Assembly (NCBI GenBank): GCA_037951165.1
Contig: JBBDHG010000032.1
Coordinates: forward strand, 10,756,328 to 10,820,327
Direction: 5' to 3'
DNA: 64,000 bases
From: Lophius americanus
Taxonomy: Eukaryota > Chordata > Actinopteri > Lophiiformes > Lophiidae
Positions 23,391-34,030 of the stretch are shown here, one piece after another. The translations under genes and the position numbers were made by a program. A model generated the notes under the pieces. That model was not told where the DNA came from. It made no database searches and saw nothing but the letters and a program-made list of their open reading frames with translations. Each line of letters begins with the position of its first letter. Position 1 is the stretch's first letter.

Positions 23391-26300
23391 CTGCAAAAAC
23401 AAAGTGAGCAGAGAAAAATCACTCCAGCACGTAGATTGGCTTATTGATATTGCTGTTTCAAGAAACATTAACTTTAGGAAGTGGAAAATAGTGCTGAAGC
23501 AGCAAATAACAACAAAGTTTATAAGGTGGATTCAGTTTCTACATAATTATTTGCTGACTCAACCAATTAAATAAATTAGTATAAATTCAAGAACTGCTGG
23601 ATCGGAACATTTTGGGTGGTTTTCTCAAAATGAAATGGCCTCACTTGGGAGTGAATTGTGTCAAAACTGAGAATAGAAATGATCAATTTACCTGGGGTGG
23701 GAACTTGCGAATACTCTCTACCAGATATTGATACGATTTCCAGTCTCCAGCGATCACCTCTCCCAATACTGGGATCATTTGGAAACTGTACGCGTCATAA
23801 ACCCTGAGAAATGGAACAGAAAAAAGTTCAGAGGGAACTAAAAAGCTGCTTTTCTCAGACCGTGAGCCTGTTTCCAAGCAAGGGCACTTATCCTGCTGAA
23901 ACAGGTCACTGCATGTCAAAGTAACATCCACATGAATGATAGGACCTAAGGTTCCCCAGCAGGACATTGCCCAAAAAAATCACTGCCTCCCCCAGCTTGC
24001 CTCGTTCCCATAATGCATGCTGGTGCCATCTCTTCCACAGGTAATAGACACACACACACACACACACACCCAGCCATCCACATGATGTAAAGGAAAATTC
24101 ATCAGACCCAGCGACCTTCTTCCATTCCTCCGTGATCCAGTTCTGATGCTAGATTGTAGGTGCTTTAGGCACAGGACAGAATGGACTCTCAAACCTGACT
24201 GCATCTATGCAGCAAGCTGGAACACACTGTTCCGACGCCTTTCTACAGCAATCAGCATTGATTTTTTCAACCAATTTGTGCTACAGCAGCTCTTCTGTGG
24301 AATCGAACGCCTTCACCGCCTTGGGCACCATGACTGGCGCCACCTCACAAGTTGTCCTACAATAGATCACTTGACAAGACCTTTAGTTTTGGAGATGCGC
24401 TGATCCACTCATGAGTATAGCCAAATATTGGCACAGATCATTAGACTTACTCAGATTCCAAAGAATCACCTTCAGGACCAAATGTTGAGTGGTTACCTAA
24501 TCCAGCATATACCATCCACTGTAACAGGTACCATACTCGAACATCTATGTTCTTCTCTTCACCCCCGGGGTTAGAATATTATTGCTTATCACTGGTTGTT
24601 AAACTATCTGCAGCTTTAAGAGTTTGAAGAATCTGGAGACTGGCCCTTTAAACACTTAGATATACCTTGTTTATTTCTGCAAATACCGAGTGCTGCTTTT
24701 CAGGGGCCAGGATTAAATAATTGATCTACATGTCAATAAAATACTGATTGGATTATCTCTAGTGGGAGCCTAACATAGTAGATGGAGGTGCAAATGAACA
24801 ACGCATCAAAAGGTAAGCAGGAGCTTAAGGAAGCCCAAAAGGAGCGATACACTTAAGTTGAGTTGAGATGATGGAATGGTGATGAATTAAGGCCCTTCAG
24901 CACTGAGACCTGTTGAAGCGCTGTTTCACTGAAGTGGAAAAAAAGGTCACTGGCAGGATGGAGGCCGGCTGGGATTATTTGGAAATCCGTGGTCCATGTT
25001 GACAGAAGATTCTTGATGGAGTGTCACTTCTTTGTTGAGCTCTTACACAGTGATTCTGTGTCGCCACCATCACTCTTCCAAAGTGGAATTATTTGCCACC
25101 CCAACGACTCTGCGGCTTCATCTAATTTCTACAGCAGGGGTAGTTAGGTTTCGGACATATGTTCCTCCTGTGACTGCCTGAGGTGCTGTTCTTGCAGCAC
25201 GCTGGTTTTTGTGTGTTTGAGGGCGCATGGAAGAATGGGGGTACTATTCCCTTGGCATAAGGGGGTTCATCACCCCCGGCTGGGGGCTCCTGCTGGTCTG
25301 CGTGGTTAATCTCAATCATTGATTCATTGTCTGTAACTCCTTATGCTGTTCAGGGTGGTGGGGGTCCTAGAACCTTTCCCTACTGAAATTTGGCAAGAGG
25401 CAGGGAACATCAGGTTATCACCTGGCAGTTTGTCCAGGAGAAAAACAATCATTCACACCTTTGGGCAATTTAGAGTCGCCAGTTCACCTACTTTACATTC
25501 ATGTTTTTGAACTCTGGGAGGAAGCCACTGTACCAGAAGACAACCCACACAAAATCATGGAGAACATGCAAACTCTCAGATAAAAAAGCTCAGGGCTGTA
25601 GTGTTTCAGGTTGATAAATACGCTCTTCTTTTTTATAATGGGTTGAATCTGCATATTGCTGCCGATGCATTTTACGTCAAACTCATTATCCCATTTTGTC
25701 TCTTTACTTGACGGGGTGCCAAGCAGGGGCTGGAGTCCTCCACAGACTATCCTCCATAACACAAGGTTGGCAGGTTCTCTGCAGGTTTCAACAAGTTCAA
25801 TGTAGAATATATAAGCCTATTAGAAACTAAATCTATGACCCATTTCACGTCCATCAGTGAAATAAATCAGGAAGTAGCATCAACACCTGCTAAAGCATCT
25901 CATTATCTCTCGTTTAAGATCAACACTTCACGTACTTTAAACTTTCAGTTGATTGAAATTCACATGATTTTTAGAGTCCTGAGTTTACTTGCTATAGCTC
26001 AATGCAGGCAGGTCACATGTAGCAGAACATTTGTTCAACTGCACTGAAGTCACAAAACCAGTGGAGGGCAGTGTTCATCCAAACCACTGCAACATAAAGG
26101 ATGTTAAAAGTCTCTTCTAAGTGCAAAATATAGAGAGCCTCAAAAGCCCTCCAGATATCAAACATACGGATGTATACAGCTGGAAGCATAATTGTTCAAT
26201 TCCTACTGTCTTCCCACTGATACTTTATGTCTCAGAATTATTCACCCCCTGATGACAAGCTTGTCCAAAACTTTGTAGAACCTCTTTTTGCTCGTCAGTA

Positions 26301-29300
26301 TCTGCTTCCTACGTCCTTTTCTAGGCCTACCGCTGATCCATAGTAACCATCCAAAAGCATCCCAAAATGTCTGTGGATCGTTTAAATGTATCATACTGGA
26401 GATCAATTTTCTTTTTTCCTTCTTGCTATTGGGTCAGCAGTGGTGAACATTTCTGTAGTACATTTAGGCCGTGGTGGAAAAAAACATCAGGACTTTTCTG
26501 CTAAAGAAGGTTTTACAGCAACATCCGATTATCTGATTAGTGAATGTGTCTTCTAAGAATGACTAGATCCAAGGGGTTGAATAATGAAGATGACATCAGT
26601 CATTAATAGCAGAATTTTCATTATTATTTAATCTGGTTATTACACAGAAGGAGGAATATTCTCATTTCAAATGTCAACTTTCAGGAACATCCAATAAACA
26701 TCATTTAGAAGGTAACCCTGAAATATTATCTGAACCTTATCCAAAAAGCCATTAAACCGCTGCTTCTGTAAAATAATATCCTGCTGTGCATTAGTTGTTT
26801 TCCTCTGTTTCCTATACGAGCTAGAAAGAAACAGTTTGCATAGTTTAACCTTGAGCACAACCACAAAGTCCAAAAACAAGCTGCAGCTGTTAGATTTTGT
26901 AGTTGGATTTTAAGCAGCTCCAATAAATCTGCAGAGGAATGTGACTCACATTTACGATTCACATTCACATTAATCCCACTCACCTTGCCAACACAGGATT
27001 TGTCACTTTGCTGAATTCTAAGCACATGAACCTGCCACCAGGCTTCAGCACCCGCAGAGCCTCCTGCAGCACCTGAAACAAGGAAAAAAAAACATCAGAA
27101 TGACGTGATTATTATAATGTCAGAAAATAATTATTCTAAATATTAATTAAAGCAATAAGGTAGAAGTATTTATAGAGTAATAACTGCTCCCTTACATTCA
27201 ATGGTAGCATTTTAACTAAAGTCTGACACTTTATGCAGCACAAAGTGACATTGCACTTTAATATGTGATCAAAATAATATCAGTTGCAGATCTAAATAAA
27301 TTCAGCGATTCAACCATAACCTGCTGTCTGTGAGTCATCACACAAAATGTTTAGCAAATAAAATATAGGGCACAGATTTATTACTCTTCATGTTGTCCTT
27401 CAAAAACTATTTCCTCAAATAGATCAGAGAATAAAAGAAAACATAATTGGCACAGAACACATCCCTCTGCCAAGACTCAGCAGTACTCTTTAATTCTATC
27501 AAGCCTAATCCAAAATCAAACTCACGGCCCTGAAACCATAATTAAAGGTTACTGGATTTGCAGACACGAAGCTAACAAAACAATGCAGATGTAATCGTAA
27601 TGACCGCTGCGAGGAATAATAGGTCAATAAATACCAAAACAAAAGTGAAATTAAGGGCAGTATTTATTCATGTTATGAAAAAAAGAGAGAGAAGATATAA
27701 GCATTTCAGTGCCAAATGTTTTATAACACATCTGGATTTGTACCTAATGCACCATATTCTTTTAGATGTTCTTCTAAAACTGCCATTTCCAAATACACAT
27801 AGAGCATACATGGGGGTGAAATACTGTTTGCCACATATCAGCAATATATGTGGCAAATTGCATTTAAAAACAGGCATGCACTAAAAACAAAAGACATTTA
27901 AAAATATAAAAGAGTGCAACATTTGATAAATGCTGATGTGCTTGTGCGAGTATGCATGTTTAAGGTGCTGGTGCATTGCATGTGATGATGATGATGATGG
28001 AGAAGATGGGGGTGACAGCATGCAGAGGGGGTTTGGGTTCTAATGGATTGGGGAAAGGAAGCGTTGTACGGCCTAAGGATACAAGCGGCTGAAATTAGCT
28101 GCTTTATAGCGTAACTGGGCTCAACCTCAGAGATAAGGTACGGAGCTCAGACGCATGGAGAAGTCTCGGAGTAGAGCCGCTGCTCCTTTGCGTTGAAAGG
28201 AGCCAGTTGAGGTGGTTTGGTCATGTGATTAGGATGCCTCCTGGACGTCCCCCTCCTGGAGGTTTTTCAGGCACGTATAACTAGGAGGAGACCCAGTGGT
28301 GGACCCAGAACTCACACGAGGGACTCTATATCTCATCTAGCCTGGGAACACCTCCGGATCCCCAAAAATGAGCTGGAAGGTGTTGCTGGGGAGAGGGATG
28401 GTTGGAAATCCCTTCTTGACTAGCTGCCACCACGATCCGACCCCGAATAAGCGAAAGAAAATGGATGGATGGATCCGGATTGGTACTTGGATGCAAGCTA
28501 ATATGCCTGTTTTTGTATGATCAAGATACATGCTTATATGCCTGAGAAATTATAGAGAATGTTAAGAAATTCCTTACATAAAAATGCTAAAAGTAAAAAG
28601 AACCCTGTATCTGTACTAAAATTTTATTTAATCCTCCTACCAAGTGTCATGGAAATACTTAAAAGATATTTCTCTGCAACAAAAATAAATGGTAACAGCA
28701 AAAAAATAACTTCCTTGGCAGAGGAAAGAATTAAATTGAACAATAGGTGTCGCTAATGAAAAAATACCTGATAGCTGTGTTCCACAACAGGTTGAAATCT
28801 GGAAATGCAGAGCTCTAGTGCAACTAGGGAACATCTGTACAAGGACTGCCGCCATGGCCAAGTCACTCACCTGATCTATGTGGGTGACGTTTCGAATCCC
28901 AAAGGCAATGGTATAAATATCAAACTGGTCATCATCAAAGGGAAGCTCCTCCGCATCCCCCACCACCCACGACAGACCTGACACAGGAATACACAAGTAC
29001 AGCCTGAAGGTCAGAGACTGGAGACAAAGAAAGACCAACTGTCCAGAGGTGTCTTCATCAACTAGAATTTTTTCTCACATTCTAAGCACAGTCACTTCTT
29101 CACAGGTTTGACAAATATCTAATTCAACTTCTTTGTCCTGCAACAACTCTTATGTCGGGTACTGTTGAACAGAAATTTCACACAAATAATTCAAATGTCC
29201 TGTCTTTGCTCATTGAACTGTTGTGTGTTGAAGTCTGGAGTGTGGATGTTTGGAACAGAATTTTTAATCAGGCATTATATATCCAAAACGTAATAGTAAT

Positions 29301-32300
29301 AGGAGGCAGCTGTAGAGAATTCAGTGTATTACCACACACACATCACACTCTTCCATATGAAGAGCCTCGTTCTACGTGTGGTAGAACTGTTTACTTGGAA
29401 CAGATGGTACCTGATATCTAGGATGAGCTTCAACTCATTAATATTCTATCTGCTCGGTGTTATCGCGGTACTGACTGTGTTGCAGTAGGCAGTTCTGTTG
29501 TCACACAGAAGGAATGTTCTGGGTTCAAATCCACCTACGGCCTTAAAGTGCTTATGTGTGAAGTTTGCATGTTCTCCTTGTGTTTGCCTGGGTTCTCTCC
29601 GGGTTCTCCGGGTTCCTCCCACAGTCCAGATACATGGAATATAGATGAATTGGTAACTCTAAATTGTCTGTTGGTAAAGTATGCAAATGGTTTTCTGTTT
29701 TTATTGGGCTGCCCTGAAATGAACCGGCATCTGGTCCAGCTTGTATCCTGCCTCGAATCCACCACCCTGATGGTCCTGAAAAGGATAAGTGGTAACAGAA
29801 ATCGGGTGAATAGATGATTGTCACTCTTATCAGTGTGTTTGTATACATATATTTATTTATTTATCTGCGTGCTTGTGTGTGTGGTCACATCAAGACTTTT
29901 CTGTATATTAAAATTGGTTGTTTATCTATAATTACTGCAAGTTTTGACAATTCTTGGAAGAGCTGAAACAATGCCATATCCAATTTATTCAAAATAACCA
30001 CTGACTTGTTTATCTTAACGTCCCCTATGAAAAGACAAAATATGACATCATGCTCCCCCTTGCCCCATTTCTGAAGGAGAGTGTCCTCACACATCTGGAC
30101 AAGCACACAATGAGCCCAGACATCAATCTCAACCTGTGAGGTTGGTTGAGCGTGTTCTTGTGACGCATAAAAAATTAAAAATGTGTGCCAGTCATAAGAG
30201 GAGAGGATTACTGCTACAATCAATACTAGCTGATTGCCCTGCATACTCCAGATTCATGTCTTTTCTTCGAGTAGTTTTTCTATAAAAGGTGGTTTTTCAG
30301 TTGTCAGACAAACCTTTAAAACAGAATGTGATATTTTACCTCAACAAAAACTTTTCACAAGCAATCAATACCGGTTTCCAGCAATGGACAGTCTTTAGAA
30401 CTCTGTTGATATAGACGCATTAAGGCAATCCTCCCAAAAGGTTGATAGTTTTGTTTACAGCTATAACAGTGATCTGAAAACTTAATAAAATGTGGTCACA
30501 TAGCTGTGCATGCAAGGATCTTATGAATACAGGAGGCTGGATAGACTTTTATTCTTGTCATCCCCTGTGTGAAACAAAAGAGCTGGGTTCACACATTGTG
30601 TTAATCTGCGCTCATGAAGCAAAACAAAATAAACATACCAGCACTGACGCCCATGTTGTCGGCTTTCTCCTTTCCCACTTTCAGCATTTCCTTGTTTATA
30701 TCACAGACCACTGCCCTGGATTCCCGTGGCCCGTCCTCATCCTCTGTGGTATAGTTGTTGGAAATGTCCTGCCATGACGGTGTCTGCATGGACCGCGCTG
30801 CTCCCCGCTTCTGTCGCTGTTTCTGAGAATGAATATACTCGAGAAAACGGAATGCGATGTCACCTGCAGGAGGGGGAATCATCAAAAACAGAGCAGAAGA
30901 GTTAGACCAGTGAGACTTTAGTTTGTTTTCCAGAGACCAACGGCTTTACCTGTTCCACCCGCCACATCAAGGAGTCGCACCCCGGGCTGTGGGTTCATGC
31001 TGTGCAGCAGCATGTCCTTCCACAGTCGATGAATCCCCAAACTCATGGCATCGTTCATGACATCATACTTTTCTGCCACATTCTCAAACACCTTATAAAC
31101 TGGAAAAGCAACAAGAAAAAGAAGACATTCATCTCACTGGAATCTGTTTGCAACGTGGAAAAAAAATGCACTTTATATGAGCAGATTTAGATATTATATT
31201 GCACATATTTTCTCATTTGCACCGATAACTGCTTTTCCTCTGCAGGGTCACAGTGGGGCTGTACCATATCCAAGCTAGCCTTTGATGAGAAGCAGGGTAC
31301 AAACTGGAGGAGCTATACAACAATATTTCTTCGGTAATTTTTAAAGCCATACTTGACCAACAGGGTACCGGTAGTAACTCTGGAAAGAAACAGATGATCC
31401 GCTGTGACAGCCCCGAAAGGGAACAGCCAAAAGACATATTTGAATGATTTTTAAAAAACTGCTGGTGAAATTTATTTAATTTTTCCTTATTGCATTATTT
31501 TAATCACAACCCAATGCCTTGTTGACAACATTGTGGAATAGCGCAATATATTGAATTGTAAACACTGTTGTGATATCACGAGGAACTGAATCCTACACTA
31601 TAGATATTATAGCATGATATTCGGTACGAAACCCCTTGTACCAAAACGGTCTTTTGTTTCGTCTTTATCTCTGGGCTTTAATGGCAGCTGACATCTTTTA
31701 AGCTGTATTAGTGTCTTACTCTGGCTTTAGTCAGCAGTTGGTGGTCATGGGCTTATTATTTCTCGTAAAGGATTAAAGTCATGTATAGTATCACTGTCTT
31801 TAAAACAATACTTTTCTAAACCGCACTTAGTCCCCCAAGTATAGCAAATTTCCAACCTCTCCATCCTCTCAATTTGGTAAACAGTGTTGAACAATCTAGT
31901 TAGATTCTCCACTGCCCTCTTTTCCAGACTCCTCCACCGGTATGTCATCAGGACCAAACGCCTTTCCATTCTTCATCCTCTTCAAAGCTACTCTCAATTC
32001 ATCCTTACTAGTCCTTTGAACTTCCCAATTTAGATTCCCAGATTCCCTACCCTTCTCTCTCTCTCATTTTCTTTAGTCATTAGTTTTTCAAAGTATTCCT
32101 TTCACTTTGGCCTCCCACTCTCCTCATTTGGCAGATATTTCAATCCCTATCCTTAATCACCCTAACCTGCCGCACATCCTTCCTATCTCAATCCCTCTGC
32201 CTCTCCAATCGGCCAATCCTCTGTGTCCAAACTCTCATCAATGGCCTCTTGTTTAGCCTTTGCCCCTTCCCTCTACAGTGTAGAGGTGAAGAGTCTACAC

Positions 32301-33965
32301 CCTGTCTCTTTGTAGTCCTGTTTACCGTCTTCATCTCTCTCTCTCTTGATATCCAACTTCTTTGCTTACTTTTTTCCTGCTTATACTCTTCTGAACCTTC
32401 TTATTCCATCACCAAGTCTTCTTATCTTCTTTCAGCTGTCCAGATGACACACCGAGCACCTTTATCACATTTTTGGTAGTTTATAGGTCATCCAGCAGTT
32501 CTTCACTAACACCCAGTCTCAAGTCCACCCTGAAGTTAACGCAACAGCCTTCCGTCCTCAGCCTCCACCCTTTGGTCCTCTGCTCTACCTTTGGTCATTT
32601 CTTCTTTTATACCACCGGAGTTATCCTATATGTTACAATTCTATGCTGTCTGGCCTCTTTCTTCCCTGTGACCACCTACCCTCTCTCGCATCTTTTGCAT
32701 AAGATGTAGTGTAGTCCACTTATGTGCTCCTACCTCCACTCTTAAATGTTATCCTACCTCTTCTTGAAATATGATTTTTTGCTAAATCTACTGCCACCTG
32801 TCCAACCACCACTCTCTCACTCCCCCTCAATTCAACTCACCCCAAAAATTCTATCTCTCCTCTAACTACCGACCGACTTGTGAGGCATAAGCGCTGACAA
32901 CGCTCATCACCCCCCCCAATTTCTGTCTTCAGACTGCTCACTCTGTCACCTCCAGAACACTTTTCACATACTACTCCTTTAGGATATCCCCCACACCATA
33001 AAACCTTATCTTGTCATTGTGCAAACATTTAAAGTTCTTACCGTCACCCCCACACTCCTGCCTTTACTAATATATTGCAGTTTCTGGCCATGTTTCGCCC
33101 CTCTCAATCTTTTTTTTAAAACCTTGAGTAAAATATTTAATTTCCACTTTAAAAACACTCCACTACAAGTAAAGACCTGCATTCAACCCAACTCACCGCT
33201 AAATTGTTACTATAATCATATAATATATTTAGATTTATATTAGTGATATTACATTAATGTGTAAACCTCTCTTATTAATTAATTTATTAATTAATTTTAA
33301 AGTTGAGGTAATCTTACTTCTTTGTCTGCTATTAAGCTCACTTAATATTTACTTAATTAGCTTCACTGTCCTGGAGAGACACATAAAAGCACTTTCATGC
33401 AATCAGCCTGTTTTCCGCTTAATTTCCCACGTAATCTAATGCTGTTTTTAATTTATTTAATTTAATTAGCTTGAGTCGTTGGGAACATTCAAAAGCAAGG
33501 TTTCACTGGACAGGAAGGGTATAAAGAACTTAACTGAAAAGTAACACGTTTCTGGAGCTGTGAGAAAAGTATGTGTGTACTTATTTACTACCGACCGCTG
33601 AACAGAAGAGACGCTTTGTGCATTTATTGAACGGCGTCATATTCCTTGGATCTTAGATAATTTCAAAACATGTCTCTCAAGTGGTGTTCATGCATTTTAT
33701 CTTTTGTCTGTTCACATAGGAGAAAATACCGCAGCTGAGGGGGGTGGGTTCCGTTTCACTCACCTCTCTTCGACTTTTCCGTCTCTGACACCGTTTCGAA
33801 ACCAAAGTGTGTGCTTCTGTCCTTGGCTTCATGGTTGAAACAGCGACCCGACCCCGGTCCCCAACAGCAGCTCGCTAAACCCGGACCCCCAGACGCTGAA
33901 GCCTGAACAATTGTGTTAGAGAGACGGGCTACCCTTCGAAACAGCACTCTGATGGAAGCGGCCAT
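23289..33965 (-). CDS. coq5: COQ5, mitochondrial 2-methoxy-6-polyprenyl-1,4-benzoquinol C-methyltransferase (complete, 7 exons)
   Basis: Exons on the minus strand: 33965-33764, 31099-30950, 30863-30639, 28977-28871, 27072-26984, 23803-23692, 23390-23289. They sum to 987 nt, giving 328 residues plus TGA (human 327). COQ5 is the SAM-dependent C-methylase of coenzyme Q synthesis, in the COQ complex on the matrix side of the inner mitochondrial membrane. The Arg-rich, acid-free N-terminus ([17 protein letters not shown]) looks like a targeting presequence. UbiE/COQ5 signatures are present: [16 protein letters not shown] (79-94), SAM-binding [10 protein letters not shown] (110-119), [10 protein letters not shown] (169-178), [15 protein letters not shown] (200-214) and RVLKPGGRF (235-243). 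The start ATG at 33965 is the first in the exon and gives the expected length. All phases fit; no defects are seen. Confidence 0.97.
23692..23803 (-). CDS. coq5: COQ5 exon 6
   Basis: 112 bp, phase 2 to 0 (TTTCTCAG acceptor, GTAAAT donor). It encodes [20 protein letters not shown] then [17 protein letters not shown], the conserved C-terminal lid region of the enzyme. Confidence 0.96.
23876..24465 (-). mobile_element. Decayed Tc1-like transposase fragment
   Basis: Read on the minus strand, the order of pieces follows the transposase region of the same fish Tc1-like family as at 7909 and 45129. Plus-strand landmarks are AACATCCACATGAATGATAG, CCCAGCAGGACATTGCCC, CACATGATGTAAAGGAAAA and GTGCTACAGCAGCTCTTCTG. 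Reading frames are broken by substitutions, a CA expansion and indels. Clear terminal repeats are absent. Confidence 0.8.
24050..24069. repeat. CA microsatellite inside a Tc1-like fossil
   Basis: A short CACA tract expanded within the decayed transposon sequence. Confidence 0.85.
25425..25575 (-). repeat. Partial SINE-like repeat, minus orientation
   Basis: Contains CACACCTTTGGGCAATTTAG, a GGGAGGAAGCC segment and GGAGAACATGCAAACTC. All are hallmarks of the repeat family whose fuller copies are at 29480-29815 (plus) and 47725-48045 (minus). Confidence 0.6.
26236..26585. mobile_element. Small MITE-like element
   Basis: AATTATTCACCCCCT at the left (26236-26250) and AGGGGTTGAATAAT at the right (26572-26585) form imperfect terminal inverted repeats around about 350 bp of non-coding DNA. 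Class is uncertain; it may be a Tc1-type deletion derivative. Confidence 0.4.
26984..27072 (-). CDS. coq5: COQ5 exon 5: UbiE signature 2
   Basis: 89 bp, phase 0 to 2 (TTGTTTCAG acceptor, GTGAGT donor). It encodes [20 protein letters not shown] then SKVTNPVLA, matching the second UbiE/COQ5 family signature. Confidence 0.95.
27073..28870 (-). other. COQ5 intron 4
   Basis: Mostly AT-rich intron with a GATGAT tract (about 27983-27999) and a LINE 3'-end fragment (about 28100-28478). No further exon is visible. Confidence 0.75.
28100..28478 (+). mobile_element. 3' end of a fish LINE (degenerate)
   Basis: Landmarks in order: GTAGAGCCGCTGCTCCTTTG, GGATGCCTCCTGGACG, AGGAGGAGACCCAGTGG, TAGCCTGGGAACACCTC, GAGCTGGAAGGTGTTGCTGG and a terminal AAAATGGATGGATGGAT. 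This is the C-terminal reverse-transcriptase ORF and tail of an abundant teleost non-LTR retrotransposon. Multiple frame breaks mark it as a fossil; the exact clade is not assigned. Confidence 0.8.
28871..28977 (-). CDS. coq5: COQ5 exon 4: SAM motif II
   Basis: 107 bp, phase 1 to 0 (CTGTGTCAG acceptor, GTGAGT donor). It encodes [19 protein letters not shown] then [17 protein letters not shown], nearly identical to vertebrate COQ5. Confidence 0.96.
28978..30638 (-). other. COQ5 intron 3
   Basis: Contains a SINE-like repeat at 29480-29815 and otherwise plain intron. I see no additional exon. Confidence 0.75.
29480..29815 (+). repeat. SINE-like dispersed repeat
   Basis: Has a pol III box-B-like GGTTCAAATCC near 29523-29533, then GTTTGCATGTTCTCCTTGTG, GGGTTCTCTCCGGGTTCTCC, TCCTCCCACAGTCCA, TAACTCTAAATTGTC and AAGGATAAGTGG at the tail. 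The order matches a common teleost repeat. Related pieces occur at 25425, 31225, 36570 and 47725. Confidence 0.7.
30639..30863 (-). CDS. coq5: COQ5 exon 3: SAM motif I end and charged insert
   Basis: 225 bp, phase 1 to 1 (CTCCTGCAG acceptor, GTATGT donor). It encodes [20 protein letters not shown], a variable charged insert, then [18 protein letters not shown]. An 86-bp intron separates it from exon 2. Confidence 0.96.
30950..31099 (-). CDS. coq5: COQ5 exon 2: UbiE signature 1 and start of SAM motif I
   Basis: 150 bp, phase 1 to 1 (TTTTCCAG acceptor, GTAAAG donor). It encodes [20 protein letters not shown] through [15 protein letters not shown] motif I is split here and completed in exon 3. 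Confidence 0.96.
31225..31305 (-). repeat. Fragment of the SINE-like family
   Basis: GCAGGGTCACAGTGGGGCTG and AGCAGGGTACAAACTGGAG match the tail part of the family seen in reverse at 47725-48045. Short and diverged. Confidence 0.45.
31780..33060 (-). mobile_element. Degenerate LINE (endonuclease to start of reverse transcriptase)
   Basis: On the minus strand, 31980-31925 reads [16 protein letters not shown], the linker and first reverse-transcriptase motif typical of non-LTR retrotransposons. To its right the plus strand carries the antisense of an endonuclease region recognisable from fish LINEs, such as CATAAGATGTAGT, CACCACTCTCTCAC and CCTCCAGAACACTTTTCACA. Many frame breaks; the catalytic part of the reverse transcriptase is absent. 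Inert fossil. Confidence 0.75.
33764..33965 (-). CDS. coq5: COQ5 exon 1: mitochondrial presequence and start of mature protein
   Basis: 202 coding bases from ATG to a GTGAGT donor. It encodes the Arg-rich presequence, a Gly/Ser/Cys linker and the conserved [13 protein letters not shown] that opens the mature enzyme. Confidence 0.95.
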
Positions 33966-34030
33966 GTTGTTTGGCTATGAAATAATGCGACGCGATGACA
34001 TCATTAATAAAGCGACGATGACATATTTGC
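33966..34030 (-). promoter_or_regulatory. Presumed COQ5 promoter and 5' UTR
   Basis: DNA immediately upstream of the COQ5 start. No TATA box is visible. A TGATGTCAT element (CRE-like) and CGCGTCGC occur within 45 bp of the ATG. Position is the only strong argument. Confidence 0.35.

Larger units (their letters stand above)
23391..26983 (-). other. COQ5 introns 6 and 5 (flanking exon 6)
   Basis: Intron 6 (23391-23691) has no visible element. Intron 5 (23804-26983) contains a decayed Tc1-like element (23876-24465), a CA microsatellite (about 24050-24069), a SINE-like fragment (25425-25575) and a small inverted-repeat element (26236-26585). The rest is plain AT-rich intron. Confidence 0.75.
31100..33763 (-). 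other. COQ5 intron 1
   Basis: The largest COQ5 intron. A SINE-like fragment (31225-31305) and a degraded LINE (31780-33060) fill about half of it. The remaining 33061-33763 is AT-rich with repeated TTAATTAATT and shows nothing else. Confidence 0.75.

Noticed and set aside
32249..32709. Plus-strand open frames rich in Leu/Ser/Phe in COQ5 intron 1
   Set aside because: Antisense readings of the decayed LINE.
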